From Struthidea cinerea (taxonomy: Eukaryota > Chordata > Aves > Passeriformes > Corcoracidae): a stretch of DNA of 64,000 bases. Position numbers and translations under genes: made by a program. How positions within the stretch are numbered: position 1 is the stretch's first letter; every line of letters begins with the position of its first letter. The notes beneath the pieces were generated by a model. It searched no databases and was not told the origin of the DNA. It worked only from the letters and a program-made list of their open reading frames with translations. The stretch spans positions 561,798 to 625,797 of the forward strand of contig VZTI01003143.1 in the NCBI GenBank assembly GCA_013397865.1, in the 5' to 3' direction. Positions 50,401 to 61,600 of the stretch are shown here, one piece after another.

Positions 50401-52095
50401 CTTTTGTGGGGAGAACAAAGAAATGTATGGTGTCTAAGTCTTGGTGTAGATATCTGTCAAGATGAAAAGAGCACATCATATACTGTATTTTGGATGTGGT
50501 TTTGAGCCTCTCACTTGCTGAGCAAATGCTGGACTTTAAGAAGCTTGTAAACTTAATTCGTAGTAATAAGGACCTGGATCAAGTTCATTTCTCTTGATAG
50601 AAGCATTCTCTTTGCATCAGCTCTTCATGGGAGCATTTCTGTTAGGGGCATATTTACAGTAAGTTCCCTCTGTGGCAGATGGGCACTATCCTGGTTCCTC
50701 CAGAAGGCTATTAATTTTGGCACAATCCAAATCAACTTCTGAAGCTACTACTCTCCATTCTTTGACTCAAAATGGCTTCAGCTGTTGTGTCATAACTTAC
50801 AGAACATTGTTAAGCCAGAATGAAAGAATCAACTCACATGCCAAGATATGAATGATACAATGCTCTTGTGTCAATAGCTTATCTCTGTTATAAAATATTA
50901 TAGTTAAAAAATTAAGAGAACTTGGGGTTTCATAGTCATCCTAAATATTTCCAGATTTACTTCAATTCCCTATGTCTCTTGTGTGTTTGAAGACCCCCTG
51001 AAGAAAATGGAGGTGTTTATCCCTGTTTAAATCTGAGCATCTCTTTCAGATGCCTAAGCTAGAGCATTAGTCCTTCAGAGTCCTCTCAGTCTACTCAGTA
51101 AAGCAAACGGAGAAAAGTTATCCTTCAGGGAGTGAGTTGGAGAACCTAACAGATGCTATCACAACATTACAGAAAACAGCTCTTCTTTAAATCAGTAGCA
51201 ACCCTGTCCTTCTCCTTCTCAAAGATCGGAGATAAGGATCACTTATTAAACCAGAATTATAGTTTAGGTGATGGTGGTAAAAAAGACATTCACTGAGCTT
51301 GTACTCTGCCGTTCCATAATTTTTGCGAACTGTCTTGCAGCTTCAGAAAAGACCTGTGAGTTTCCTGCATACTATCTGTGCAAAGGGACTCTTACAATGA
51401 AGATGCTACAGAAAGAAGGCTCTATGCCTGTAACACCAGCTCCTGAAACCAGGAACTGTAGCAGTCATTCCTATGAAGTGCTCAGTATTTTGTTCTCAGC
51501 CCAGCAAAGTACTAATATGAGTGCTCAACCTTAATCATGTGATCCTTAATCAGGAAAACGTGAATGGGAAACTGTGTCCATTCCCCTAATGATGCAAACA
51601 GACGCTTATATAAATGAATACATATTTTGAGCTTTGTATTGCTGAAAATATCTTGTCTTTATAAACTAGACCAGATAACCAGTGACTGATAACCAGTCAA
51701 TTGTGAACTCCAAGTGCTGAGTTACAGCTCCTTTTTCAGTTGAAGCTGCATCTAAGCAGGATCTAAAATAGTGGTAACAACAAATAGAGGACTTGACAGT
51801 CTTTTGATCATTCAAATAAAACTTCATTGCAACAAGTATAGTGCAGCTGATTAAATTAGGAGTTCTGTTTTCATCTCATAGAAAAAAGATTTTTATTGTT
51901 TTGTGTTTGGGTTTTTTTAAATATATGAAACCTAAAGTGGAGCAGAATTCCCAGGCCAGATGAACCCCTACTTTAGCGTTAGTCACTTCTTATCCCATTG
52001 GAGATTTTTTTACTTAAACCACTAACTGAACTCACATCAATCAGTACATAAAGGATTTGAACTTGCAACTCCTACATCTCAGCACTTCTCATGAG
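44442..52095 (+). other. long CPED1 intron, third part: nothing firm
   Basis: Unique AT-rich sequence, apart from the doubtful old CR1-like tail at 46035-46195. Overlapping open frames of 131 codons (+, 47154-47549) and 147 codons (-, 47165-47608) lie opposite each other. They have no recognisable domain or similarity and are probably chance. Confidence 0.6.
46035..46195 (+). repeat. possible very old CR1-like tail
   Basis: TTGTGGAATGCCCTTTACTG and later GATGAACTAAATGACCCTGT, GGAGTTCTTTGC and GGGTTTCTATCC resemble the layout of an ancient CR1/L3-type 3' end (gene-body phrase, GATGA-CTAATGACCC, then a TTCTAT end). The similarity is weak, and a different origin is quite possible. Confidence 0.35.
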
Positions 52096-52356
52096 AATTA
52101 TAGAATCATTGCATTATTAAATTTGGAAAAGACCTCTAAGATTATCAAGTCTTGCCATCAACCTAGCATCACCACTGTGCCCTCCAGTGCCACATACACA
52201 CATTTCTTTGAACACTTCCAGGGATGGTGACTCCATCACTTCCCTGGGCAGCCTGCTCCAATGTTTGTCAATTCTTCCTGTGAAGAAATTTTTCCTTATA
52301 CCTAATCTAAACCTTCCCTGGTGCAACTTGAGCCCATTTCCATTAGGCTCTTAGAG
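52096..52356 (-). mobile_element. CR1 LINE 3' fragment
   Basis: In plus orientation it reads TTATAGAATCATTGCATTAT, GACCTCTAAGATTATCAAGT, CACTTCCAGGGATGGTGACT, CTTCCCTGGGCAGCCTGCTCC, and AACCTTCCCTGGTGCAACTT. This is the inverted 3' untranslated region of CR1. It is non-coding and 5'-truncated. Confidence 0.92.
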
Positions 52357-52639
52357 ATTACGGAGATGTTTTAGTTGTGTTTTCTACTGGACACAGTCTG
52401 GCATATCAATTCCCAGGATATTTACTAATCAGCCTTTCCTGACAAAATTAGAGGAACGCCTCCTTATAACTTGAATCTCAGCACCATCAGGTCTCTGATG
52501 GGTGTGTGAATGACAAGCTGCACCATAGGAAGCCCTCAGGGTGCTTCTGGCCTGCAGCAGTTGCCTTAGGAGGGAAGGCTGAGGGAGATGGTCTATTTTA
52601 AGACAGAATACACGAGGTTTCTGTGAGAGTTCATCGCAG

Positions 52640-52966
52640 CTTTCCTGTGCAAGAGGAGGTTGACAAGAGGGAGCCAGGCTCTTTATGGAAGAGGTTCACA
52701 GCAGAATAAAAGCTGATGGTCATGAATTGAAACAGGGCAGTTTCTGGCTGGGAGCATGTAAGGGAATATTTCTTTCTTTGTGATTCAGGCTGCACAGGGG
52801 GATTGGGTGGGCTCCATTCTTGGAGGTTTTCAAGACCAGAATAGCAAAGCAATCTGAACAACCTGATCTGATTTAATAGCTGAGTCTTCATGGAGCAGGA
52901 GGTTAGATTGGAGACCTCCTGAGGTTCTTTCCAAGTGGAATGATTTTGTGAGTCTGTGATCATGTG
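52640..52966 (+). mobile_element. CR1 LINE 3' fragment (opposite orientation to its neighbour)
   Basis: Plus strand: GGAGCCAGGCTCTTTATGGA, TGAATTGAAACAGGGCAG, TTCTTGGAGGTTTTCAAGAC, GAGCAGGAGGTTAGATTGGA, GACCTCCTGAGGTTCTTTCC, with an end of ATTTTGTGAGTCTGTGATCA. It is a different CR1 subfamily from the fragment at 52096-52356, which faces the other way about 280 bases upstream. Confidence 0.9.
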
Positions 52967-54040
52967 AACTGTACAGAAGAGGCACATTTTTGAGGGGTGT
53001 GAAACAAATCCAATGTGCTCTTTGACTGTGGCAAATTGTTATGATGTGAAAGATTCAAAGCTATTTATGTTTGCTTTTATTAATGATTAGCAGCGCCTTT
53101 TCATTTTGAAATTCTATGATTTGACATTTGAAGTACGTAATATAATCTATAAAATATGAGGAGTGTTACAACTGTAACATATAAAACACAGATGAACATA
53201 CCACAGCCTCAAGGTAACCCATTTCTTGCTTTACAAGCAAGAAATACTTGTGGAATTATCATAGTATTCCAGAGTGCTACGCTGTGCAAACAGATCTCTA
53301 CTCCTAGTTTACAGATGTGGAGCAAAAATATGTGGTTAGATAACCCCTTAAACACTGCACATGTGAGGGTTGCAGGCAGCAAGTTATTCCAGATAAAATC
53401 ACGATAAAGCTGTGATTGGCTTGCTTCCACTTTGTCATTTTTCTGACAGTGTATCATGATTTGACACGTTTTGGTTTTTTTTATACCATTACCATTGTAT
53501 GAGGAAAGCTTCAGATTAAGGACCTTGTACTTCAGAAAAGAAGGGCAAGCAGACCTGAAGAGCTGCTCTGTTGGAAAAATATATATATATGAGTTGTATC
53601 TAGTGGGGTGAAAACATGAGTATTTGGGGAATTTACACTTTGCTTTAGCTCCTGGCATTTGTGGCATTTGCTATTAAGCGCGGTGAAACAATAGAAATTA
53701 CTTTTGTAACTTGCTGTATTTGCTGTGGAGAGATACTCATTAGTCTTGTGGACCTTTGAAATAATTGCACTCAACAGCTGACACTGAGGTCAGTCAGAAG
53801 ACAGGGAAAAAATATCTTGGGAAATGTCCAACTTCTTGTAAAAACTGGTTATGAGCAGCACACTGCCAGTGGACCACCAGCACTCATAAATAATGATAGC
53901 ACAGCTTTTGTTTGGCTTTAACTCAGAACTGACTTCACAGCTTCAGTCAATTACTGGAGGGTGAGAAAGGCAGAACAGGACTGTGAGAGCTTTTTTTTGC
54001 TTTATATGAAATGCCTCACAGCACATTCAAGTCTCATTTA

Positions 54041-54100
54041 ATCATAGAACCATTAAGGTAGGAAAAGATCTCCAAGATCATCAAATCCAACCTTCATCTA
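54041..54100 (-). mobile_element. short CR1 LINE tail
   Basis: In plus orientation: AATCATAGAACCATTAAGGT, then GAAAAGATCTCCAAGATCAT and CAAATCCAACC. This is the inverted CR1 3' end, about 60 bases long. Confidence 0.85.
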
Positions 54101-55103
54101 CATGAACCGGTTTTGCATTCTGATACAGTGAGGGGGTTTATGCTGTTTTACCAGGAGGAAGTGGGATCATCCCTAAGCCATTGAACTTGGCAGTGTGAAG
54201 GCCATTTGGAGCCTCTGCATGTCTGTGATTTCATAGCTGCATTGAGGTCATTTGTTGGACCTGTGTACCTTTCCATTCCCCACTATGCTAGATGATGAAG
54301 TTTGTCAACCTAGAAGGAGCTTATTTAATCACATAATCGCTGTGTGGTGTTCTATTAATATCAGTCTTTGCCATGGGCATTTTGTAGTGCAAAATGGTAA
54401 GCTAGATTTTATCTACTACATGTTTTCTTTGAAGTTTACTCTTCAGTATGAAAATAATAATGCAGTGCTTTCAGACTAGCAGCCAGTCTCGAGCTCTTTC
54501 CTCCTATGTTGTTCTTTCAACAGGGTAGGATAGTGGGTTTAATATTGCAAAATAGAGTCATTATTTCCAAATATTTTTTAGCAATTGCAAACAATTATTT
54601 AAGCAATTCTGTTCAATTGCCATAACACGGCACATCTAGACAGCTGTGTGTCCTAAGAAAACAATTTACTGGTTATTTAGCCCATATCCTTCACTTTCAC
54701 CTCTCCCCTTTCTGACCTTACCTCAAGATTTCTTATTGTCTTTCTCATGCTGGTAATATGAAAAAATTATTGGAAAGAGACAAGAAGTTCTCAAACATAA
54801 ATACTTTTCTATATTTTTTTTTTTTGTAAGTATCCTCCTCTCATTCAGTCATGCAGAACTGCCATTTTTATGAGAGAAAGGGTTATTAACAGATTAGGGA
54901 GAGGATCAGCACAGCAAAATTGCTCCCCATCTGTGTATTCCTATAAAAAAAGTCTGTAAATTTTATACAACCTCTACTGTTGTCAGATGATAAAAAGGCT
55001 GTGAAAAGGATGTGGAAGGAAGGAAATAAAATGAAGTAAAAGCAAGATGACAACATCCTTGCACTAATACTTAATTTAACTTTTCTTAAATTACTATCAT
55101 GTA

Positions 55104-55181
55104 TCTAATATAGATTACAGTATACAGTACATAATAGAATCTAATGTATGCTTTATCATAATACACTGTAATCTAATATTT
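55104..55181. repeat. imperfect inverted repeat (hairpin-forming)
   Basis: The left arm, TAATATAGATTACAGTATAC (about 55107-55125), pairs with the right arm, ATACACTGTAATCTAATATT (55161-55180), with about two bulges or mismatches and a loop of some 35 bases. The AT-rich arms could form a hairpin in RNA or DNA. There is no link to a known family. Confidence 0.6.
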
Positions 55182-58100
55182 GCTGGAATGGATCCTTTCC
55201 ATTATCTCAGTCCTCTTGCCTGTGGTAAATCCTCTATGTGTGATTCAAACTGGAAATATTTCAGTTTTCTGCAACAGCCTAGTCTGCTGCAAGGCCAGGG
55301 TCTCAGCGTCCACAGTAAGTTCTTGCAGCTCTTTGCCTTATGGAAGAGAGCTGGAACTGGAGAGAATCTGGTCTGTGTGATTAATTCAAGATTTGTAGGG
55401 CTTTTTGTAGAGCCTTTTTACTACTGGCCAGACGCTCTGCATAAAATTCCTGTTCAAGGTAGCCAGTATCTTACAGCAGAAGAGTAGGAAGATGAAAAAG
55501 AGATGGTTAAAAACTAAGAGTATGGGCAGGTTGAGGGCGATGCCTCAGCTAGACTGTTTGTCTGTCTAAGGCAAAAATAATGAAACAATAATATTCAATC
55601 CATTATTTTAGAGCTGCTTCAGGGAGAATTGCTTGTAATCAAATAATCCTTTCAGTCAGAAAAACAATGTGAGTCATAATGTGAGAGGGTTTGCTACAGG
55701 ATGTGAATGTATCCATGCCTACTCTGCTGAGAAAAAAACTTGTTCCACATCTCCAGAAACCTGGATTTACAGTAATTAATTTTATTAATGGACACAAGAA
55801 AGTTTAATACTGAACACCTCACAGGCTGACTCAAGAGACATACGAAAGGTGGAGGAGTCCCTAGCTCTACAGAGTTATTTCTTTGAAGTGCTGAATCTTG
55901 GTGAGTTTCACCTGGGCTGGGAACCTTGCCCAGATCCAAGTGTAGCCTCTGTCCATACAAGAAAAACAGTAGTTAACGTGTTTCTGACATTTCAGTGGAA
56001 ACAACCTGAGTCACTTTGATTCAATTATGTTTGTTGTGCTACACCGGCTGCATTATCTGCCTCCTCTTTGCTCCCCAGACCTGAAGTAAATCACAGAAAT
56101 CTTCCAGATGTCTTCCTATAAGGGAGAGTGAATCTCTGTATGAAAGTATTTATGTAGGTCGGGGCAAATTTAGTGTCCAATAAGATGTAATTAACTGCCT
56201 TAATACCTTGTTGAGGGAGCTTAAATTTTGATTTTTTAAGGGTTTTTTTTCCTATTCCCACTATGACCCATCTCTGGGCTAATGTGATCTCAATATTTAT
56301 CAAAACAAGACTTCAGCTCAGCATCACTTTCCATGCCTTGCCTATAAATATAGCCATTAAGCACATTATTTGGTTTTCAGAAATAGTTGGTTTTTTGGAG
56401 GGAGGCCTTGTTCAACTAGTGGCTGCTTGATTACTTTACCTGAATGAGAAGTACATGTAGTAAATTACTTCAAGAAGGATGTTGGAGAAAGTAGAGCAAA
56501 TTCTAACTTCAGCCTGATCATTTGGCACTAACTGCATGCAATCTGTTTCTGTGCATGTGTGAGAGCTACCTGCACGCAGTCTGCTGTTCGATGAGCCATC
56601 GAGCTGTAAGCCTGCATTTTCAGTCTGCTGTGCACCAGAAGGCAAACCTTTAATCAGTATCTTTTGAAAGAGATCATGGTTGGTAAAAATCAGTTAAATT
56701 CACTTCTGTGATTATAGCAGCCAGTGTGCTGCAAATTCACTAGAGCCAATTTCAGCTCCATTAGAGTTTAGAAAATAAATCACTACATGGCTAGATTTTT
56801 AGGTGTTCTAGCAAAACAAACTTATCCGTCTTACTCCTGTCTCCCAGCTGTGTATATGAAATGAGTATCTGGGGATATTTGAAATTTAGTGCTGGTCATA
56901 GATATTAGACATCAATGAAAATATTCTAACTCAAAAGCTCTTTTGAATGAAATACACAATGATTTTCAAAGTCAAATCAGTCCTTCATTACATCATTTTT
57001 TTAATGGTTAGCCACAGTGCAACGTAAGGGAAGCATAAATGATAACCAGATTCTGTCTGTAAATGTATTTATCTCTTCTGTTTTGATACAGTCTCCATTA
57101 TGAGTATTTTCCAAGAAACTTTAGTCTCAATTGATGTTAATTTCTTTCCTTTCAAGTAATTTTATTTTTACCAAAGCTTTTAACTGAAGAGGAAGAAAGG
57201 AGAAAAAAACCCCATCACTTCTTAAATCTTCCCATTTTCTGACTGTCTTTCACACATAAAGTCATGATCATCCTTTCTGCACTACCATGGGCTTATACAG
57301 CACATCCTGAATATGAGTAGCTACAGCTGGAGTTATGGATAGTGTTGAATGGAGACCTATCCATGCACTGCCCATGTGTCCTGGACATTTGCACAGATAC
57401 TTTCTCTAGTGTCATTTATACACTCTTAGTTTTAGCCCTCACCTTTTGGTTGTGTAGGCAACAATGCTCTGAACTTTACATCAGTATTAGGTTTCCCATA
57501 ATGTATTTGCTGGTTACAGTTAGAAAGATTTGTGTAAGTGCTTTCTGTCTAAAAATATACTTTCTCAAGGTCTCTTGACTCACTTAAGCAAATGGCCTAA
57601 TGTCTAATGTCTCCTAATGTCAGGAGAAGGGTCTGATCTTTGGCCAGAAAAGCCTCAGAGATTGATTCTTTGTCAGAGATGGGTCCTTTATCAAAGGTCA
57701 CTTTAAAAACAGAGCCAAATGCAGAAGGGTAAGGCAGCTGCTTGCAAGACTGCCAGGCACTATGACCTGCCTCCCACTGAGCTTCTGGGAAAACTCAAGA
57801 TATAGGGATCACCCCTGTCCAGAGTGGGGGTATTGCAATGAGCACACATCTATTTCAGGTGCCTTCTTTCTTCTTGGTACCTTTTGGATGAGAAGCAGTA
57901 GTGGATGAGATGGCCTTCCACAGAAAAACTCTAAACTTTAGACTGTGTTTGCTGTATCACAGGGAAATGTTCTACCAGGGAAATACTAATTAATGCACTG
58001 CACACTCCCAGTAATATGTCCTGAGAACATCTATTAGACAAAGCATTATTGGCAAAGGGATTTTTAAACTCTGTTAGTGCAGAAGGGGCTGACTTACATA

Positions 58101-58641
58101 CCTCTGTGAGCTATGGGTGGCTTTGCCTATGCTCAATACAAGAAAATTAGGCACTTAGGAGGATGGTGGTAACTGAGTGAGAGTTTTGAGAGGAAGGTGA
58201 ATAGTGTTGGATGGAGCTCCAAGATACAGAAAATAAGAGGCAGAGTTGTGAATTGGACTCAAACATCCTAAATCTCTCCTTGGAATCCTAACCCTCAGTA
58301 TGCCCCAGGCCCTAAATAAAAAGTTAATAGATATACTTCATCATCTAAAGGATTTCGTTCTAGAAATGAGAAAGAAGTGCTTTTGGTACTGTATACCCCA
58401 AAACACTGAGTTCATATCTGCAAGCCTTGCTCACAGCTGTTAAAAGCAGCTTTAACAGCAGTGTTGGCAGATGTATAGCTCATTGGACTAGGTCCTTGGC
58501 TACCATGTTTTTTCAATGCATTGCATTCATTGTCAGAGTATTTCAGTTTCAGAATTCATGAAGGAGCAGTAATGCTTTTCAACTCATTCTTTCTCTCATC
58601 CCTTTTCATACTTACTGAATGCAGTGATAATTGTTCAGTCT

Positions 58642-58687
58642 GAGAAGTTCTGCTATGTTTGTCAGAGAAGTTCTGCTGTGTTTGTCA
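58642..58687 (+). repeat. 23-base tandem duplication
   Basis: Two adjacent copies of GAGAAGTTCTGCTRTGTTTG plus TCA, differing at one base. A small, apparently recent local duplication in the long intron. Confidence 0.9.
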
Positions 58688-61600
58688 TGACTGTGATATA
58701 AAGGTCTCAGCCTAAAATCAAAGGGACAAGGCTAGAGCTCGAGTGTCTCTTGCACACAGGAGGCTTAGGGTATAGATCTCTCTGCAGTGTGATCTGTAGA
58801 TGTCATATACCCTGAGCATGGGAGAGTAGAAATAAATGCTCCTTAAAAAAAGTCACAAGGCTGTGGGATTTCCCAGCTGGTATAGAACATTTTTTACCTA
58901 ATTACCAGGGAAAACAGTCAGGGTCACATCAGCACTTTATTGAGAGAACCATAAATACGTAATAATTCCTTTGGTTATCGCTTAAAACATTTACTTTTTT
59001 GCACTGTCAAAGCACATGTTTTTCTCAAGCTATTCTCTATTTTCAGATGGTGGACTTGGCAAAATTCAAGTCAGTTCACATTCAGAGCTTGCACTTAAAA
59101 CAATGCATGTGAAGAAGAGGACTAAATAGGAATCGAAAACTGATGCAGCTCTTAGAGTCTCCAGGTCAACATTACCGTATCACTTTTTAAACTAAAAAAA
59201 CACCAGAACATAAACAGCAAAATGCCTCTCTTTATCTGCTATTCCTTGTCCCTGTTTTATCTTCCTTTTTAGGGAGGAAGAAATACTAAATTATTTTAAT
59301 TCCTTTTTTTTTCTTCCTTGTGTACTTTGTTTATAAAGCATATGAGCTGGAAATCATCACTGTTCTTGCTTGGGAAAAATATCTTTAGCCTCACGAGGAA
59401 AATGTGTTTGTTAAGAAAGCACTTGAAAAATCCATAGAGATGTTAGTTACAAATACTGAAAAAACCCGTCTGTAATTACCATTAGGTACATTTTGAAATG
59501 TTTTCCAAAATTTAGGTTTATAATATTCTGTTCTTAGTGGAGTTGGATTTCACATTCAGTTGTCTTTGTTCAACTAATTCTGCTGGATCTCTGAGCTGTT
59601 CAGAATGATTATTCACAAGACTTTGCTAGATTAAGAGTCATGCATTTTAAGTCTCGTGAATATTTTAGTTCTACGGCTCACAAATGTGGCACTTTGAACA
59701 GTTTGGGAGCAGGAAGGCTGATAAGGGTCTAACTGATGTCACGTGCATATAAAATGGAATTGAATCAAAATCCTTCATAGATTACAAGGATTATTTTATA
59801 TTCCCCATGCACATAAAAGATAGTAAACTAGTGTTATAAAACTTGAAATATCTTCTCAAAACAGTTTCATAGCTTTCTGTGAGGTTAGCATTCTCAGTGC
59901 AGAGGAAGACACAGCATCTGCTGTAGTGTCAGAATGAACTTTATTTGTCCATATAAACATTAAGTGCTTTAAGTCTTTGTGGAGAGCCACCTACTGGGAT
60001 TTTCAAAAGTTCTTTAGCAGTTAGTAAAGGTACTGTGTATTTATGACAATCTTCAGTCACTGGTTAAAGCATGTGACATTATTCTCAAAGAAATTTTATA
60101 TGCATAAATTTGTGATTGAGAAAAATCATGCAGTTTCAGGTATGCTTCTATTCTTAAGAAACAGTAATATTAATTATAGCAAGAACATGATTAGCACAAT
60201 TAAGAACTTAAAAGCAATTTAGACTGATGGCTGTACTTTGTCCACATATCAAACTGTTCTCTGATACCCTGACAACATGACCAGTATCTCAACTTTTCAT
60301 ATCATTCCCAGTCTCCTACTGTGTGTTGCATTTTCCAACCCAGGAGTGCCCAGACTCCTTTTCTAAAGTGTTTTATGGCCCCTACTAGATCTGTGTGGAA
60401 CTGAACATGTCATAGTCTTTTAATGTGTTATTTGTGGCAGTCTTTGGGGTCATTGGGGAACTATTATCCCATATTTGCAGATAGATCTTATTAGGTTCCT
60501 TAAAAAATACCATGGTGACATTTTGTTTCCTTTAAAACATAGCTGCAGCACAAGGACACGTTACTCCATCAGTTCATCCCATTAATCCTGTATTCTTTGT
60601 TTAGTGGCTTTGTGTGTCTATTGATGTAGGCAGTGTTTTATCTATGCCTTCAACAGTGCTTGATGGCTAATAATAGTCATTGATTCCCATCCGACAGCAG
60701 CAGTGAACACAAATTTCTTGGGAGAATGCCTCTCCTTATGGCAGGTCTCTAGACTTACTGTGTACACACACGTTTCAGTTCAATCTAGTCAATTCGGGTG
60801 TTGAACTGAACTGGCCTGAACCTCTGGATCTTCAGAGGTACATCTATCACTGAATAATGCAGCTGGACAGAGGGAGACAGTTGAATAGAGGTCAATATGC
60901 CAACTGTTCCTTCATTTATCCCTGCCATATTAAGAAAGTTGATAGAGTGGAGTTAATCCATCTGCTCATAATTTATTACCTAGCAATAAGATACAGTTTC
61001 ACTATTTCATGAGCTCACTCTTTGAATAATTTTACTAGAAGTCCTTCCATAGCATCATTTTTAATCACTTTCCATGCAGTTTTAGTTATGTATAAAATAG
61101 TAGAAAAAGATGGATTATATAGACATGAAAGGATTTCATGAGAAACTCAGGTCAGCTTAAATAGAACCAGATCAAGTAAAGTTCAGTGAGTGAGCCTACA
61201 AAGACCAACAGAACAGTGTTCTAAATTACCTCTTTCACATGAAGCTTTATTCTGTCATGTCTAAAGTGCAGTCAAAAGGAATGAGGCAGCCCTGGCAGCA
61301 CCGTGAGGGGAGGCAGGGCTGCAGTGCCTGGAGGAGGCAGCTGGGTGACCTGCCTGGCTGATGGGCAGTGCTGGCCAAGGGACCGCAGGGTCAGAGCTGG
61401 TGGGGGAAGGGGTCTTCTGCCTTCTTTACCAAGAGCGCTCAGTGGGGTTTATCTCATCCACTGGTTCTCAGCCCTGCATGGGTTCCGGATGTTAAAAGGA
61501 TGCAGAACTTTGGCTGCATGTTGGTTGTATGCAACACTAAAAGGAATTCCTGTGATCTTAATTATATTTCTCTTGTTATTTAGTTTAAAACATTCTGATA

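Noticed and set aside
53209..53667. 152-codon minus-strand open frame
   Set aside because: It has no recognisable motif, low-complexity intron composition, and no promoter or splice context; treated as chance.
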